The translations under genes were made by a program, and so were the position numbers. Shown piece after piece: positions 24,909-36,400 of a stretch of 64,000 nt of DNA. The stretch is taken from assembly GCF_003574835.2 (NCBI RefSeq), contig NZ_CP063196.1, forward strand, positions 5,022,001 through 5,086,000, written 5' to 3'. Source of the stretch: Thermobifida halotolerans (GTDB taxonomy: Bacteria; Actinomycetota; Actinomycetes; Streptosporangiales; Streptosporangiaceae). The first letter of the stretch is position 1; the number at the start of each line of letters is the position of its first letter. The notes below the pieces were generated by a model. The model saw only the letters and a program-made list of their open reading frames with translations, was not told the origin of the DNA and did not search any database.

Positions 24909-26696
24909 TCAGGAGCACTCGGTGCGGATCACCGAGGCGGCGACGTGCGTGCTCGTGTCGCCCTGACCCGCCAGGGTGTTCTCCCCGACGTTGGTGAGTT
25001 GGATGGTGAACTGCTCGGTCGGCGAGACGAAGCCGGTCGCCTGCACCCAGCCGCCCCTGATCTGGGACTGGTGGATGCCGAAGCCCGCGACCGGGGCGCC
25101 CTCGGCCGTGGGACCGGCGAAGATCTGGTACCTGGCCTCCTGCTCACCGATCCACAGCGGCGACTCGTCGTTGGGGATGTGGACGTACAGTTCGCACGTC
25201 GCCCCCGCGACGCCGGGCGAGAAGGACCAGTAGGCGTACTCGCCGCTGCCGTGGTCGGCGCTGCCCGACACCGGGATCGCGTCGTAGGTTCCGTCGCACC
25301 CGGACTCGGTGTACCCGCTCGGGCGGTTGGCCCAGCCGGACGTGCCGCCCTCGCTGTGCCACACGCCCACCCGGCCGTAGGAGGCGTCGGACGCGCATCC
25401 GGGACCGGCGGTCACCGTGTACGACCAGGGTGCTTCCTCCGCCGGAGCCTCTTCGGCCGGAGTCTCCTCTGCCGGAGCCTCTTCGGCCGGAGCCTCTTCG
25501 GCCGGAGCCTCTTCGGCCGGAGCCTCTTCGGCCGGAGCCTCTTCCGCCGGGTTCTCCTCCCGCTCGGCCTCGCGTTCGGTCTCCTGCCCGGCCGTGGGTT
25601 CCGTCGGCTTCTGGTCGTCGGAGGCCGTGGTGCGGTTCCCCTCGGTCGGGGACTCGGTGTCCGCCCCGTCCTCGTTGCCGTCCGCGTCCGCGTCCGCGGG
25701 CTTGTCCTCGTCCTTGCCGGCGTCCTCCTCCTTGTCCGCGGGCTTGTCACCGCCGCTGCCGAGGGGGAGGGGAAGGTCGAGACCGCCCTCGGGGTCCTCC
25801 GGGGTCTCCGGTTTGTCGGAGGAGCCCGCCTTGTCGTCACGGTCGCGTTCACCGCGGTTGCCGTCGGCGGACGGCGTCTCCTCGCTCTTCGGAGACGAGG
25901 GCTTGGGGCCGGAGGCGATGTTCGTGCCGTCCCCGTACTCCACCCGGTGCTGCGGGTTGTTCCTCGTGACCTGGCCCCCGGTGCCGCCTCCGCTCCCGGT
26001 CCCGCCTTCGGCGTCGGTGCCGTCGGTCTCCGCCGGGAAACCTTCGGGCTCCTCGTCGAGTGCCTCGGGAACGTAACCGGTGTTGGGGTCGGAGGCGGCG
26101 GACGTGTTGCCGCCGCCTCCGCCGCCCGACCCCCCGTCGCCGCCGGAGTCGGGCACCGTGCCCCCGACGGGCGGCGCGGTGGGGGAGGAACCGAGCGGCG
26201 TGGTCTCCAGTTCCGTCAGGTCCTGGGAGCCGTTGAGCGGGTCGTCGCCGAGCAGGCCGCCGCCGGAGAGCGGAACGATGTCGAGGGAGACGCCCTGGGC
26301 TCCGGCCGAGACCGTGAAGGGCGTCGCGATGAGCAGCAGGCCGGCGATCGCCGCACCGGCCAGCACGGGAGCGGTGGGCCGTCCCGGGCGGGGGGTGGGG
26401 GCGACCGGGTCGAGCGGTTTCGCCTTGAGCGCCCCCACGGCGTCGATGTCGGGGCGCCCTTCCTCGGCGGTCTCCTCGGCCACCGCCGTGTCCGTGGTCG
26501 ACTCGGCCGCGACGTCGGAGTCCACGGTCGGCGGGGGAACGGCTTCCTCAGCCGAGGGCTGGGGCCGCAACGTCCTCGGCGAGGCGGGCCGCCCGGTGCT
26601 CGGCGGCGCCGTCGGGGGTGAGGCCGACGCCCCCTCGCCCGGAGGCGTCGTGGGAGAGTGCGCCTCCTCGCGCACTTCCCGGGAATTGTCCGTCAT
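24909..26696 (-). CDS. Single-span membrane protein with long acidic spacer and outer Cys-containing domain
   Basis: The 595-aa protein has a disordered, acidic cytoplasmic part (1-109), one span at about 110-128, an outer spacer of nearly 300 residues rich in Gly, Pro, Glu, Asp and Thr with an EEAPA repeat block, and a folded C-terminal domain (about 423-595). That domain has four cysteines (GPGCASD, ESGCDGT, GATCELYV, RTECS), which may form two disulphides, and aromatic beta-strands such as GEYAYWSFSPG. Its look is that of golvesin-like adhesive beta domains, but I cannot confirm this. Being between the giant gene and the AAA+ gene on the same strand, it may help anchor, receive or display the exported giant. 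Confidence 0.8.
   Translation of the reverse strand: MTDNSREVREEAHSPTTPPGEGASASPPTAPPSTGRPASPRTLRPQPSAEEAVPPPTVDSDVAAESTTDTAVAEETAEEGRPDIDAVGALKAKPLDPVAPTPRPGRPTAPVLAGAAIAGLLLIATPFTVSAGAQGVSLDIVPLSGGGLLGDDPLNGSQDLTELETTPLGSSPTAPPVGGTVPDSGGDGGSGGGGGGNTSAASDPNTGYVPEALDEEPEGFPAETDGTDAEGGTGSGGGTGGQVTRNNPQHRVEYGDGTNIASGPKPSSPKSEETPSADGNRGERDRDDKAGSSDKPETPEDPEGGLDLPLPLGSGGDKPADKEEDAGKDEDKPADADADGNEDGADTESPTEGNRTTASDDQKPTEPTAGQETEREAEREENPAEEAPAEEAPAEEAPAEEAPAEEAPAEETPAEEAPAEEAPWSYTVTAGPGCASDASYGRVGVWHSEGGTSGWANRPSGYTESGCDGTYDAIPVSGSADHGSGEYAYWSFSPGVAGATCELYVHIPNDESPLWIGEQEARYQIFAGPTAEGAPVAGFGIHQSQIRGGWVQATGFVSPTEQFTIQLTNVGENTLAGQGDTSTHVAASVIRTECS
25430..25550 (-). repeat. 15-bp tandem repeats encoding EEAPA
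   Basis: About eight copies of a 15-base unit (minus strand GAAGAGGCTCCGGCC) encode (EEAPA)n in the spacer of the membrane protein, with one EETPA variant. Adjacent units are nearly identical, so copy number may vary between strains. Confidence 0.85.
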
Positions 26697-26961
26697 CGGC
26701 GAGTATCCTTTCGAAACTCGTCAGCCATTTGCGCGGCCGATTTTGGGCCGCGTCCTGGAAAACGCCCTGATCGGAACGGAATTCACAGCCTGTGGGAGGA
26801 ATCGGGGTCCGGATCGGCGGTGCCTGAGATGATTCGGCGTTCTTGCGCTGATCGACTCCGGCGTGTCCTCGGATCGCGAGCGGTCAAGAATTCTGGGGAA
26901 GCCAGCAGCCAATCCTGATTCTGACGCCCCTTTTTTACCATCTTTTGCCCTGTGGGGAAGC

Positions 26962-27453
26962 TCATAGGTCCTGAGTTGTTCGCCTCACTTCCTCCACCCC
27001 TGGTCCGATTTGCCCCGGTTTGTCCGCCTCCTTGGGGGCGCCCAGCAGGTAGGGGGCGTAGAGTTCGGGCCGCAGCAGGGACGAGGCGGGCTCCCCCCGC
27101 GCGCGGGCGTCCCGCAGCACCGTCCACACGTGCGCGCCCGCCCGAACCCGGGCCGCCCCCTCGCCCGGACCGGACAGGGGACCGGGGTCCTCGGCCCAGC
27201 CCGCGGCGTCCTCGTCGTCGGTCCACACCCAGCCCAGGCGGGTGCCGTCCCCGTCGGCCAGGGCAGCCCGCCGGACGGGCGGCCGGTACCGTCGGCCGTA
27301 CTGCTCGGGCACGCTCGTGACCGTCACGGCGGCCCCGTCCGCGTTCCACCTCTCGGAGTGTCCCGGTGGACCTGCGTCCCTCGGCGGCCCGCGGCGGGAG
27401 GGCCGGGGTGGACCGCCGGTCGCGCGGGGGGAAGAAGCGGCGTCACTCGGCAC
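26962..27453 (-). CDS. 163-aa protein overlapping the giant gene's stop; candidate immunity protein or chaperone
   Basis: I chose the GTG at 27453, which begins eight bases before the end of the giant gene's TGA and has GGAGG six bases upstream; the frame is open further but without such a site. The product has a Pro/Arg-rich tail (1-40), then a compact domain with AVTVTSVPEQYGRRY, GTRLGWVWTDDEDAAGW, GAHVWTVLRDARARGE and LRPELYAPYLLG. I recognise no family. It has no signal peptide or membrane span. Tight translational coupling behind a toxin-like gene is the usual position of an immunity protein, but a type VII chaperone or accessory role fits too. Confidence 0.72.
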   Translation of the reverse strand: MPSDAASSPRATGGPPRPSRRGPPRDAGPPGHSERWNADGAAVTVTSVPEQYGRRYRPPVRRAALADGDGTRLGWVWTDDEDAAGWAEDPGPLSGPGEGAARVRAGAHVWTVLRDARARGEPASSLLRPELYAPYLLGAPKEADKPGQIGPGVEEVRRTTQDL

Positions 27454-30400
27454 GGTGTCCCTCCTCGTTCGGCGCGGGGGCGGACGTGGACCCGGAACCA
27501 CCGAGCAGCACGTCCCGGAACAGGTCCGTCAGGCTCTGGGGGCCGGTGTCGGCCGGGGACGCGTCGGTGGAGCCGACGGTTTCGGGCGGGGAGGGCGCCG
27601 CGTCGGGCGCGGGCTCCTCACCGGTCCCCTCCTCGGCGAAGCGCCGACTGTCCGGGACGAACTCGATGTCGATGAGCCACTGGTACTCCTCGTCGCCCAT
27701 CCAGCTCTCCAGCGGCACCCGCCGGACGGAGTGGATGACAAACGTGCGGTCCCGCTTGAGCAGCAGTTGGTTCTCCCCGGTCAGCGGGGTGACGTTGAGA
27801 GCCGGATAGCCCTGGGGCACGCGGACGGTGAAGTAGACGGAGTGGTAACCGGGCGTGTCGGGGCCGACGTCGACCAGGAGGTAGCCCGCGTCGGAGCGGA
27901 CGGTGCCCGCAAGTGCCTCGACCGACGCGGGATCGTCGGGGTCGGCGCCCAGCCAGTACAGGATGTCCGTCTCCGTGCCGTGGTGGACGACGAGGGGTTG
28001 GGGAGTCCGGCGGGAGCCGATGGCGCCGTCCAACCGCTCCACGGACGCCGGGAAACGGGAATCCCTGGAGTTGGTCATTCCTCGGCGCAGGTCCTCGTCG
28101 ACGCTGCTCAGGTTCTCGGAGAGGTAGTCCCTGATCGCGACTTCCTGGAGGGAGGACAGGTCCGGGGTCCTCCCGGCGGAGTCGTCGAGCAGGAGGTTCC
28201 TCAGATCCCAGGAACCGCTCCCCGCTCCCACCGAGGTGATCGGCATGTTCTCCGACAGCCACCGGAAGGCGTCCTCCGGGTCGGTGAACCGCAGGGACTC
28301 GGCGGTGTCCGCGCCGTCGGACTCGTCCCGGTCGCCCTCCCAGGCCTGTGCCGGGGCGATCCGCTCCTCGGTGTTGACGTAGGTGGTGCCGGGCGCGACG
28401 TCCCCCGGGTCGGAACGGTAACCGGCGTCGACGTCCCCGAGGGGGGAGGGGGTCCAGGTACCGTCGGGCTCCCAGTCGGCCGGGACGATCTCGGCCTCGA
28501 TGAACCAGCTCCTCGCCGCCGGGTCCCCCCAGAGCGCGACATCGCGTTCGTAGGCGGCGTGGATGACGAACCTGGTGCCGCGCGGCAGGAGGACCTCGCG
28601 TTCCTCGTCGCCGAAGCTGGAGAACGGCATGACGTTCAGCGCGGGATGGCCCTTGGGAACGCGCAGCGCCATGAAGACCTCGCGCTCCACGGCGGCCGTG
28701 GAGCCGATCGAGGTCGACAGGTAGTTGCCGTCGCTGAAGGTGCGGCCGACGAGCCCCTGCACGGACTGGGGGTCGTCCGGGTCCGACACGCCGAGACGGG
28801 CGAGGTAGTCCCTGTTCACGCCGCGGTGCAGGACCACCGGTTCCGGCGCGGGCGAGGCGGCGATCGCCCCGTCCAGTCCGTCCAGGAGCGCGCGGAAGTG
28901 GGCCGGGTCGGAGACGGAACCGCCGCGCAGACCCTGGTTCACCAGAGCGTCGCCCCCGTAGGTGTAGTTCCGGACGGCCAGTTCCTGCCGCACCGTCAGT
29001 TGACGGTTGCTCCCCGCAGTCCCGGCCCCCCGGTCGGAGGCGGGCAGCGGCGTCAGGTGCTGGTAGGCCCATTCGACACCCTCGTGGTCGCTGGCGAAGC
29101 GGACCGCGCCGTGGTCCATGCCCACACCGCCGGGCTCGTCGGGGGCGCCCTGCCACGGCTGGGGCGGGGGGATCTGGAGGTCGAACGAGACCACGTCCGA
29201 GGCCGCGCCTTCGTTGTCCAGGTGGATGTCGAAGACGGGGAAGGCGAAGAGGTCGTGGCCGGTGGTGGGTGGGGTGGTGTTGGTGGTGCGGGCCTGGAGG
29301 GTGTCGAGGTCGTGGTCGGCGCGGGCGGCTTCCTGGCGGAGTTGGGCGGCGCGGTGGAGGCCGTTCTGGTAGTCGGGGTGGGTTTCGTTCCAGTTGTTGC
29401 GGGTGCGTTGGGTTTCGAGTTCGGTTTCGAAGCGGACGAGGTCGGCGTGGGCCTGGGCGGCGCGTTGGCGGGCCTGTTCGAGGGTCTGGTCGGTGGTGTC
29501 GGGGGCGGGTGCGGTGTCGCTGAGGGTGGCGGGAGGAACGAACGCGGTGAAGATCTGGGGCCCGTCGTTGCCGCTCCGCTGTTGCGCGGGATTCTCTCCG
29601 GCGAGGTCCAGGTATTCCTGGGTGCGCTCGTCCGCGTGATCGCGGGCCTGGGCGGCGAGGTCCTCCAGAGCCGGGGCCTCGCGGGAGTAGGCGGAGGTGG
29701 TGGTGTCCGCGTTGACGGCGAGCATGTGGAGAAGAGCTGCCTCCCGCTCGGCCGAGACCGCCCGCCGGTAGGAGTTGACAAGATGCGGGGACGCCCCCGG
29801 GGCCGGGGAAGGGCCGATGCGGACTGCGGGATCGCCGGTGGGAACCAGACCGAGACTGTGGGCCAGGGCCACCGCGTAGCGGCGGTAGGCGGCCCTGTGC
29901 CGATCGGCCTGGCGCGGGTTGTTTTGGGAGTACAGGGCGTCGGCGAGTGCGCGGGTTTCGGCCAGTGCCGCGGCCAGGTAGTCGCGGACCCTTCCGTTGG
30001 TCTGGCTACGGGAGCGGGCGGCGAGGTCGTTGAGCGCGGCGGCTTCGTCGGGCGGGAGGGAGAGGGCGCCGGTGCGCGCGTTGTCGACGAGGGCTTCGAG
30101 GAGAGTCGCCTCCCACTCGGCTCTCCTGATCTCCCGGTGGCTGCGGGAGAGAAGCTGAAGCGCGGGGTCCGGGGCGGGGCCGAGGCGGTTGGCGGGGTCG
30201 ACGTCAAAGGTCAGGTCGAGGGTGTGGGCCAAGGCCAGGGCCAGGCTGCGGTAGTCGGCCTGGGCTTGGCGGGACGCTTCCCGGTGCCGGTGGACCGTCT
30301 CCTGGTGCTGGTTGAGTACGCTCCGGTCGCTTCGGGAGGCAAGAGCGGTCTGGTAGGCGGCATCGGCTTCCCGCCAGGCCGCGTTTTCGGTGTCGAGGTG

Positions 30401-33400
30401 TTGGCGGGTTTCGGTCAGTGCCTGGGTGAGGTGGGTTCGGAGGGTTTGGGTGCCTTCGGTGTGGAGGGTGTCGGCTTGGGCGCGGAGTTGTTCGGCTTCG
30501 GCGCGCAGCCATGCGGCTTCGTGGGGGAAGCCGGTGGTGTCGGCGTTGTCGGCCCACAGGTCGTGTTCGGCGGCGCTGTCGCGGAGTCGGGCGGCGTCGG
30601 TGAGTGTTCCGACTGCTTGGAGGCGCTGTTTGGTGGGCAGAGCGCGCAGGTCGGGCAGGTTGGGGTGGATGCGGGGGGTGTGGGGGGTGCCGAGGGCTTC
30701 GGCCTGGATGCGGGCGTGGTGGTGGTGGCTGCGGATGTAGTGGTCGAGTCGGGTGGTCAGTTCGGTGTGCTGGGGGGTGTCGGGGGTGAGGGCGGCGATC
30801 CGCTGGCGCAGGTCGTCGATGGTGTGGCGGTAGCGGGCGAGGAGTTGTCCGCGCTGTTCCGCGGTGGTCGGTTCGGGGGTTGGGGCGGTCTCGTCGGGGG
30901 TGTAGGCGGGGGGTGTGTCCTCCGGTGCGGGGATGTCGTCGTCGGCGGCGAGGAACGCGGTGACGGCGTCGGGGGTGGTCAGAGGGGCGAGGATGTGGGT
31001 CGCCAACTCGGTGTAGGTATTGAGGAGTTGGTCGCTCAGGCCGAGTCGCCCTTGCAGGAACACGATGTTGGCGCGTGCGAGGTTGACGTTCCAGGCGTGG
31101 AGCGCGTCGTCCTGGGAGGGGATGGCGTTCAGGAGGAACACCCGTTCCGTCCAGAATCTGAGTCCGTCGGTCAGGTTCTGGTTCAGGGTGGTCTCGGCGG
31201 TGTGGAGGTCGCGCACTTCGGCGGCGGCGTCGGTGCTGGACAGGTCGGTGGTGGTGACGCCCAGGGCCTTGGCCAGCGCGGCGGCGGTTTCCCCGTTTTG
31301 GCTTCTGATCTGCTGGGCCTGGGCGGTCAGGGTCTCGTGTTGGCCGCGGAGTTCCTCGGCGCGGGCGAAGTACTCCTGGGCTTGGGTGGTGGCGGTGCGG
31401 ATGCGGTCGCGTAGTTCGGTGGTCTGCTGGTCGCGGTCGGGGCCGGTGTCGGTGGGTTCGGTGTCGCGTTGGCGGGTGAGGGCCTGTTCGCGGGTCTGGT
31501 GGTAGTCGGCGCGGGCGTGGTGGGCGCGGGCCTGGTCGCGCAGGCGGGTGTAGGTGTTCTCCAGGTCCTGGGCTTGCTGGAGCAGGGGGGTGCGGGCGGC
31601 GGTGTCGGTTTCGGGAATCCGGGCGAGTTCGGCGTGGACGCGGGCGAGCGAGGCGAGTGTGTGGTCGGCTTCGGTCGCGTGGTTTCGGGCTTGGTCGCGC
31701 AGTTCGGTGGCCTGGGCGCGGGCCTCGTCGATGAGGGTGTCGTAGTCGGGGGTGGCGGCGGTGCGGCCGGGGTAGGCGGGCGGGGCGTCGTCGGTGGTGT
31801 CGTTTTCGAGGTCGGCGAGTTCTTCTTCCAGGGCCTCGCGCAGCCGCAACTGCTCGTCGGCGCGGGTGAGGAAGTCCTGGGAGTCCCGCAGCGCCGCATC
31901 GGCTCGCCGCTGCAGGTCGATGACCCCGTCGTTGCTGGTGGCCAGGGTGCGGGTACGCCTGCCGATGTTCCGGACGAGGCCGCTGATCTCCGCGCGTACC
32001 CGCTCCAGGTCCTGGTAGGCGGGACCGCGGCCCGCTTCGAGGGGGGCCGTGTCGGTGTGGACGGACTGGGCGGCGTGGAGTTGGGCGTTCAGCGCGTGCC
32101 AGGCGCGGGCACGTTCGGCGACGGTCAGGTAGGCGTCGCGCAGTGAGATCCGGTCGTTGCCGGGGGAGGCGGACTCCGGGGCTCTCGTGGTCTCACGCGG
32201 TGCCGGGGGTGCCAGGTCGACGCTGCCTTCGAGCAGTTCCCGTTCGGCGCGTTGCGGTGTGTCGGCGTCTCCTCCGGCCGGTTCCGGGTTGGTGTAGCCC
32301 AGGAGCTCGGCGAGCTGCCGGGCGTGGTCGAGGTAGTCGCGCAGTGGGGCGTGGCCGCTGTCGGCGGAGGCCTGGTCGGTCAGCACCTCGCGCACCGCGT
32401 TTTCGAGGTGGCTGCGGTGGGTGGCGGGGTCGGGCGCGGCGGGCAGGTGGCCCAGCGCGAAGCGGCTGTAGTCGCGGACCATGGCCGCGGCCGGTTCCCA
32501 GCCTGGGGGGAGGTCTTGGGAGGAGGAACGTGCCTGTTCGATGAGGGTGTCGATGTCGGACAGGACCTGATCGGCGTTCCGCTCGGGAGCGGCGAGGGCC
32601 ACGCGGACCAGACTGGCCGCGTCCCGCAGGGCCTGGAGGGCCGGAGGCAGCGGGCTTTCCATCTCCTCGGGGCTGGCCACGATCACCTGGATGTCGGGGA
32701 TGTCGAAGACGGGGAAGGCGGAGAGGTCGTGGCCGGTGGTGGTGGGTGGGGTGGTGTTGGTGGTGCGGGCCTGGAGGGTGTTGAGGTCGTGGTCGGCGCG
32801 GGCGGCTTCCTGGCGGAGTTGGGCGGCGCGGTGGAGGCCGTTCTGGTAGTCGGGGTGGGTTTCGTTCCAGTTGTTGCGGGTGCGTTGGGTTTCGAGTTCG
32901 GTTTCGAAGCGGACGAGGTCGGCGTGGGCCTGGGCGGCGCGTTGGCGGGCCTGTTCGAGGGTCTGGTCGGTGGTGCCGGGGGCGGGTGCGGTGCCGCCGA
33001 GGGTGGCGGGAGGCACGAACGCGGTGAAGATCTGGGGCCCGTCGTTGCCGCTCCGCTGTTGCGCGGGATTCTCTCCGGCGAGGTCCAGGTATTCCTGGGT
33101 GCGCTCGTCCGCGTGATCGCGGGCCTGGGCGGCGAGGTCGTTGAGCGCGGCGGCTTCGTCGGGCGGGAGGGGGAAGCGGCCGGTACGTACGGTGTCGGCG
33201 AGGACTTCGAGGAGGGCGGCCTCCGCGTTGGCGCCGACCGCCTGCTGGTGGATGACGCGGACGTCGACAGGTGCGTTCTCGGTGTCTCTCCCCGCGTCCG
33301 GGATCCGGGTGAGGAGCGGACTCTGAGGGTCGGGAGTCAGGTAGAGGGCGTGGGCGAGAGCCACCGCGTGGCGACGGTAGTCGCTCCAGGCTCTGCGGCT

Positions 33401-36400
33401 CGCGACGTGGTCGCCCCGGGAGACAGCGGCGTCGACGCGGGCGCGGGCGTCGCCCATCGCCGCGACCAGGTAGTCGCGGACCGCGGTGTCCGCGTGATGG
33501 CGGAGGTGGTGGGCGGTACCGTCCAGCGAGGCGGCCAGGTCGGGGTAGGGGAAGGTGTCGGTGTTCGCCATGTCGGCGAGGGCGTGGAGAAGGGATCCCT
33601 CCCAATCCGCCTGGAGCGCCCGGTAATGGGCGGCGTGGAGGTCGGAGGGCGCGCTCGGAGGCGGGGGCGGGCCGATGCGGAAGGTGAGGTCGGGGACGGG
33701 GCGCAGCCCGAAGGCATGGGCGAGGGCCAGAGCGTGGTGCCGGTAGTCGGTCCAGGCTTCGTGGATCACGTCCTGGTCGCCTCGGGAGGTCGCGACGCTG
33801 AGCACGGTGTGGGTTTCGACCAGTGCCGCGGCCAGGTAGTCGCGGACCCTTCTGTCGGCGTGGGCGCGGGCTTGGACGGCGAGATCGTTCAGCCTCGGGG
33901 CCTCGCGGGAGTAGGCGGCGGTGGTGGTGTCCGCGCTGGCGGCGAGCATGTGGAGGAGAGCGGCTTCTTGCTCGGCCGCGACAGCCCGCTGGTGGAGGGA
34001 GACAAGAGACGGGAGCGTCTCCGGGGACGGGGGCGGGCCGACGCGGGTCGCGGGATCGCCGACGGGGGCCAGTCCGAGGGCGTGGGCCAGAGCCACCGCG
34101 TAGTGGCGGTAGTCGACCATGTGCCGATGCGCTTGGCCCTCGTTGTTCTGGGAGCGCAGGTTCTCGAAGCGCTCGCGGGTCTCGGCCAGTGCCACGGTGA
34201 GGTAGTCGCGGACCCTTCCGTCGGTCCAGGTACGGGCACGGGCGGCGAGGTCGTCGAGTGCGGCGGTCTCCTCGGGGAGGGAAAGGTCGCCGGTGCGTAC
34301 GGCGTCGGCGAGGGCCTCGAGGAGAGCGGCCTCCCGTTCGGACCTTGTGACCTGCCGATAGGCCCGGAAGAGGGACCGGAGTGTGCGGTCCGGGACGGGA
34401 CCGAGGCGGGCTGCGGGATTGCTGGCGGGGGTTAGGTCGAGGGTTTCGGCCAGGGCGAGGGCCAGGGCGCGGTGGTCGGCCCCGGCTTGGCGGATCGCGT
34501 CCCGGTGCCGGATGACCGTTTGCTGGTGTCCGTCGAGTACGGCCTGGTCGCTTCCGGAACGCTGGGCGTCTTCGTAGGCGGTGTTGGCTTCCCGAAGAGC
34601 CGCGTGTTCGGCGTCGACGCGTTGGCGGATTCGGGTCAGGGCTTGGGTGAGGTGGGTTCGGAGGGTTTGGGTGCCTTCGGTGTGGAGTGTGTCGGCTTGG
34701 GCGCGGAGTTGTTCGGCTTCGGTGCGCAGCCATGCGGCTTCGTGGGGGAAGCCGGTGGTGTCGGCGTTGTGGGCCCAGGTGTCGTGTTCGGCGGCGCTGT
34801 CGCGGAGTCGGGCGGCGTCGGTGAGTGTTCCGACTGCTTGGAGGCGCTGTTTGGTGGGCAGAGCGCGCAGATCGGGGAGGGAGGGACGGATGTGGGGGGT
34901 GTGGGGGGTGCCCAGGGCTTCGGCCTGGGTGCGGGCGAGGTGGTGGTGGGTGCGGGTGTGGTAGTCGAGTTGGGCGTTCAGTTCGGTGCGTTGGCGGTGG
35001 GGGGTGTCGGGGTCGAGGGCGGCGATCTGGTGGCGCAGGTGGTCGATGGTGTGGCGGGTGCGGGCCAGGTCGCGGCCGCGCTGCTCCACGGTCATCGACT
35101 CGCGGGGCGGGACTGCCCCGCCGGGGGTGTACGCGGGTGGGGGGGTGTACGCGGGGGGTGCGTTCACCGGTGCGGTGCTGTCGGGATCGGGTGCGTTGAG
35201 GAACGCGTCGGTGGCGTCGGGGGTGGTGAGCGGGGCGAGGATGTGGGTCGCCAACTGGGTGTAGGCGCTGGTGAGGAGGGCGCTCAGGTTGAGCCGTCTC
35301 TCCAGGAACTGGAGATTGGCCTGCGCGAGGTTGACGTCCCAGGTGTGGAGGTCGTCCCTGGAGGGGGCGCTGTACAGCTCGAACAGTTGGCCCTGCCAGT
35401 ATTCGAGCTGCTGGTCCAGGTGCTGGCGCAGTTCGGCTTCGGCGGTGTGCAGGTCGCGCACCTGGAAGGCGGCGTCGGTGCTGGACAGGTCGGTGGTGGT
35501 GACGCCGAGGTCTTGGGCCAGCGCGGCGGCGGTTTCCCCGTTTTGGTCCCTGGCTGTCTGGATCTGGGCGGTCAGGGTCTCGTACTCGTCGCGGAGTTCC
35601 TCGGCGCGGGTGAAGTACCGTCCAGCTCTTTCGGTGGCGGTCCGGATGTGGTCGCGCAGGATGGTGGTCTGCTGGTCGCGGTCGGGTCCGGTGTCGGTGG
35701 GTTCGGTGTCGCGTTGGCGGGTGAGGGCCTGTTCGCGGGTCTGGTGGTAGTCGGCGCGGGCGTGGTGGGCGCGGGCCTGGTCGCGCAGGCGGGTGTAGGT
35801 GTTCTCCAGGTCCTGGGCTTGCTGGAGCAGGGGGGTGCGGGCGGCGGTGTCGGTTTCGGGAATCCGGGCGAGTTCGGCGTGGACGCGGGCGAGCGAGGCG
35901 AGCGCGGTGTCGGCCTGGTCCTGGTGGTCGCGGGCCTGGTCGCGGAGTGCGGTGGCCTGTTCGCGGGCCTCGTCGATGAGGGTGGTGTAGTCGGGGGTGG
36001 GAGCGGTGCGGTCGTCGTCGGTGGTGTCGTTTTCGACGTCGGCGAGTTCCTCCTGGTAGGCCTCTGCCAGGCGCCGCTGCTCCTCGGCGCGGGCCAGGAA
36101 GCCCTGGGAGTCCCGCAACGCCGCGTCGGCCTCCCGCTGGAGGTTGGCGATCTCGTTGTTGCTGGTGATGAGGGAGCGGGCGCGGTCCTCGACTCTCAGA
36201 GTGAGGGTCCTGGCCTCGGTTCTCGCCTGGTCGAGGCTCTCCTCGCGGCGGCTGTGGAACACCTCGAGGCCGGCCGTTTCGGTGTGGGCGGACTGGGCGG
36301 CGTGGAGTTGGGCGTCCAGCGTGTGCCAGGCACGGGCGTGTTCGGCGGCGGTCAGGTAGGCGTCGCGCAGCGGGGACGCCGGAGGTGCCAGGTTCCGGTC

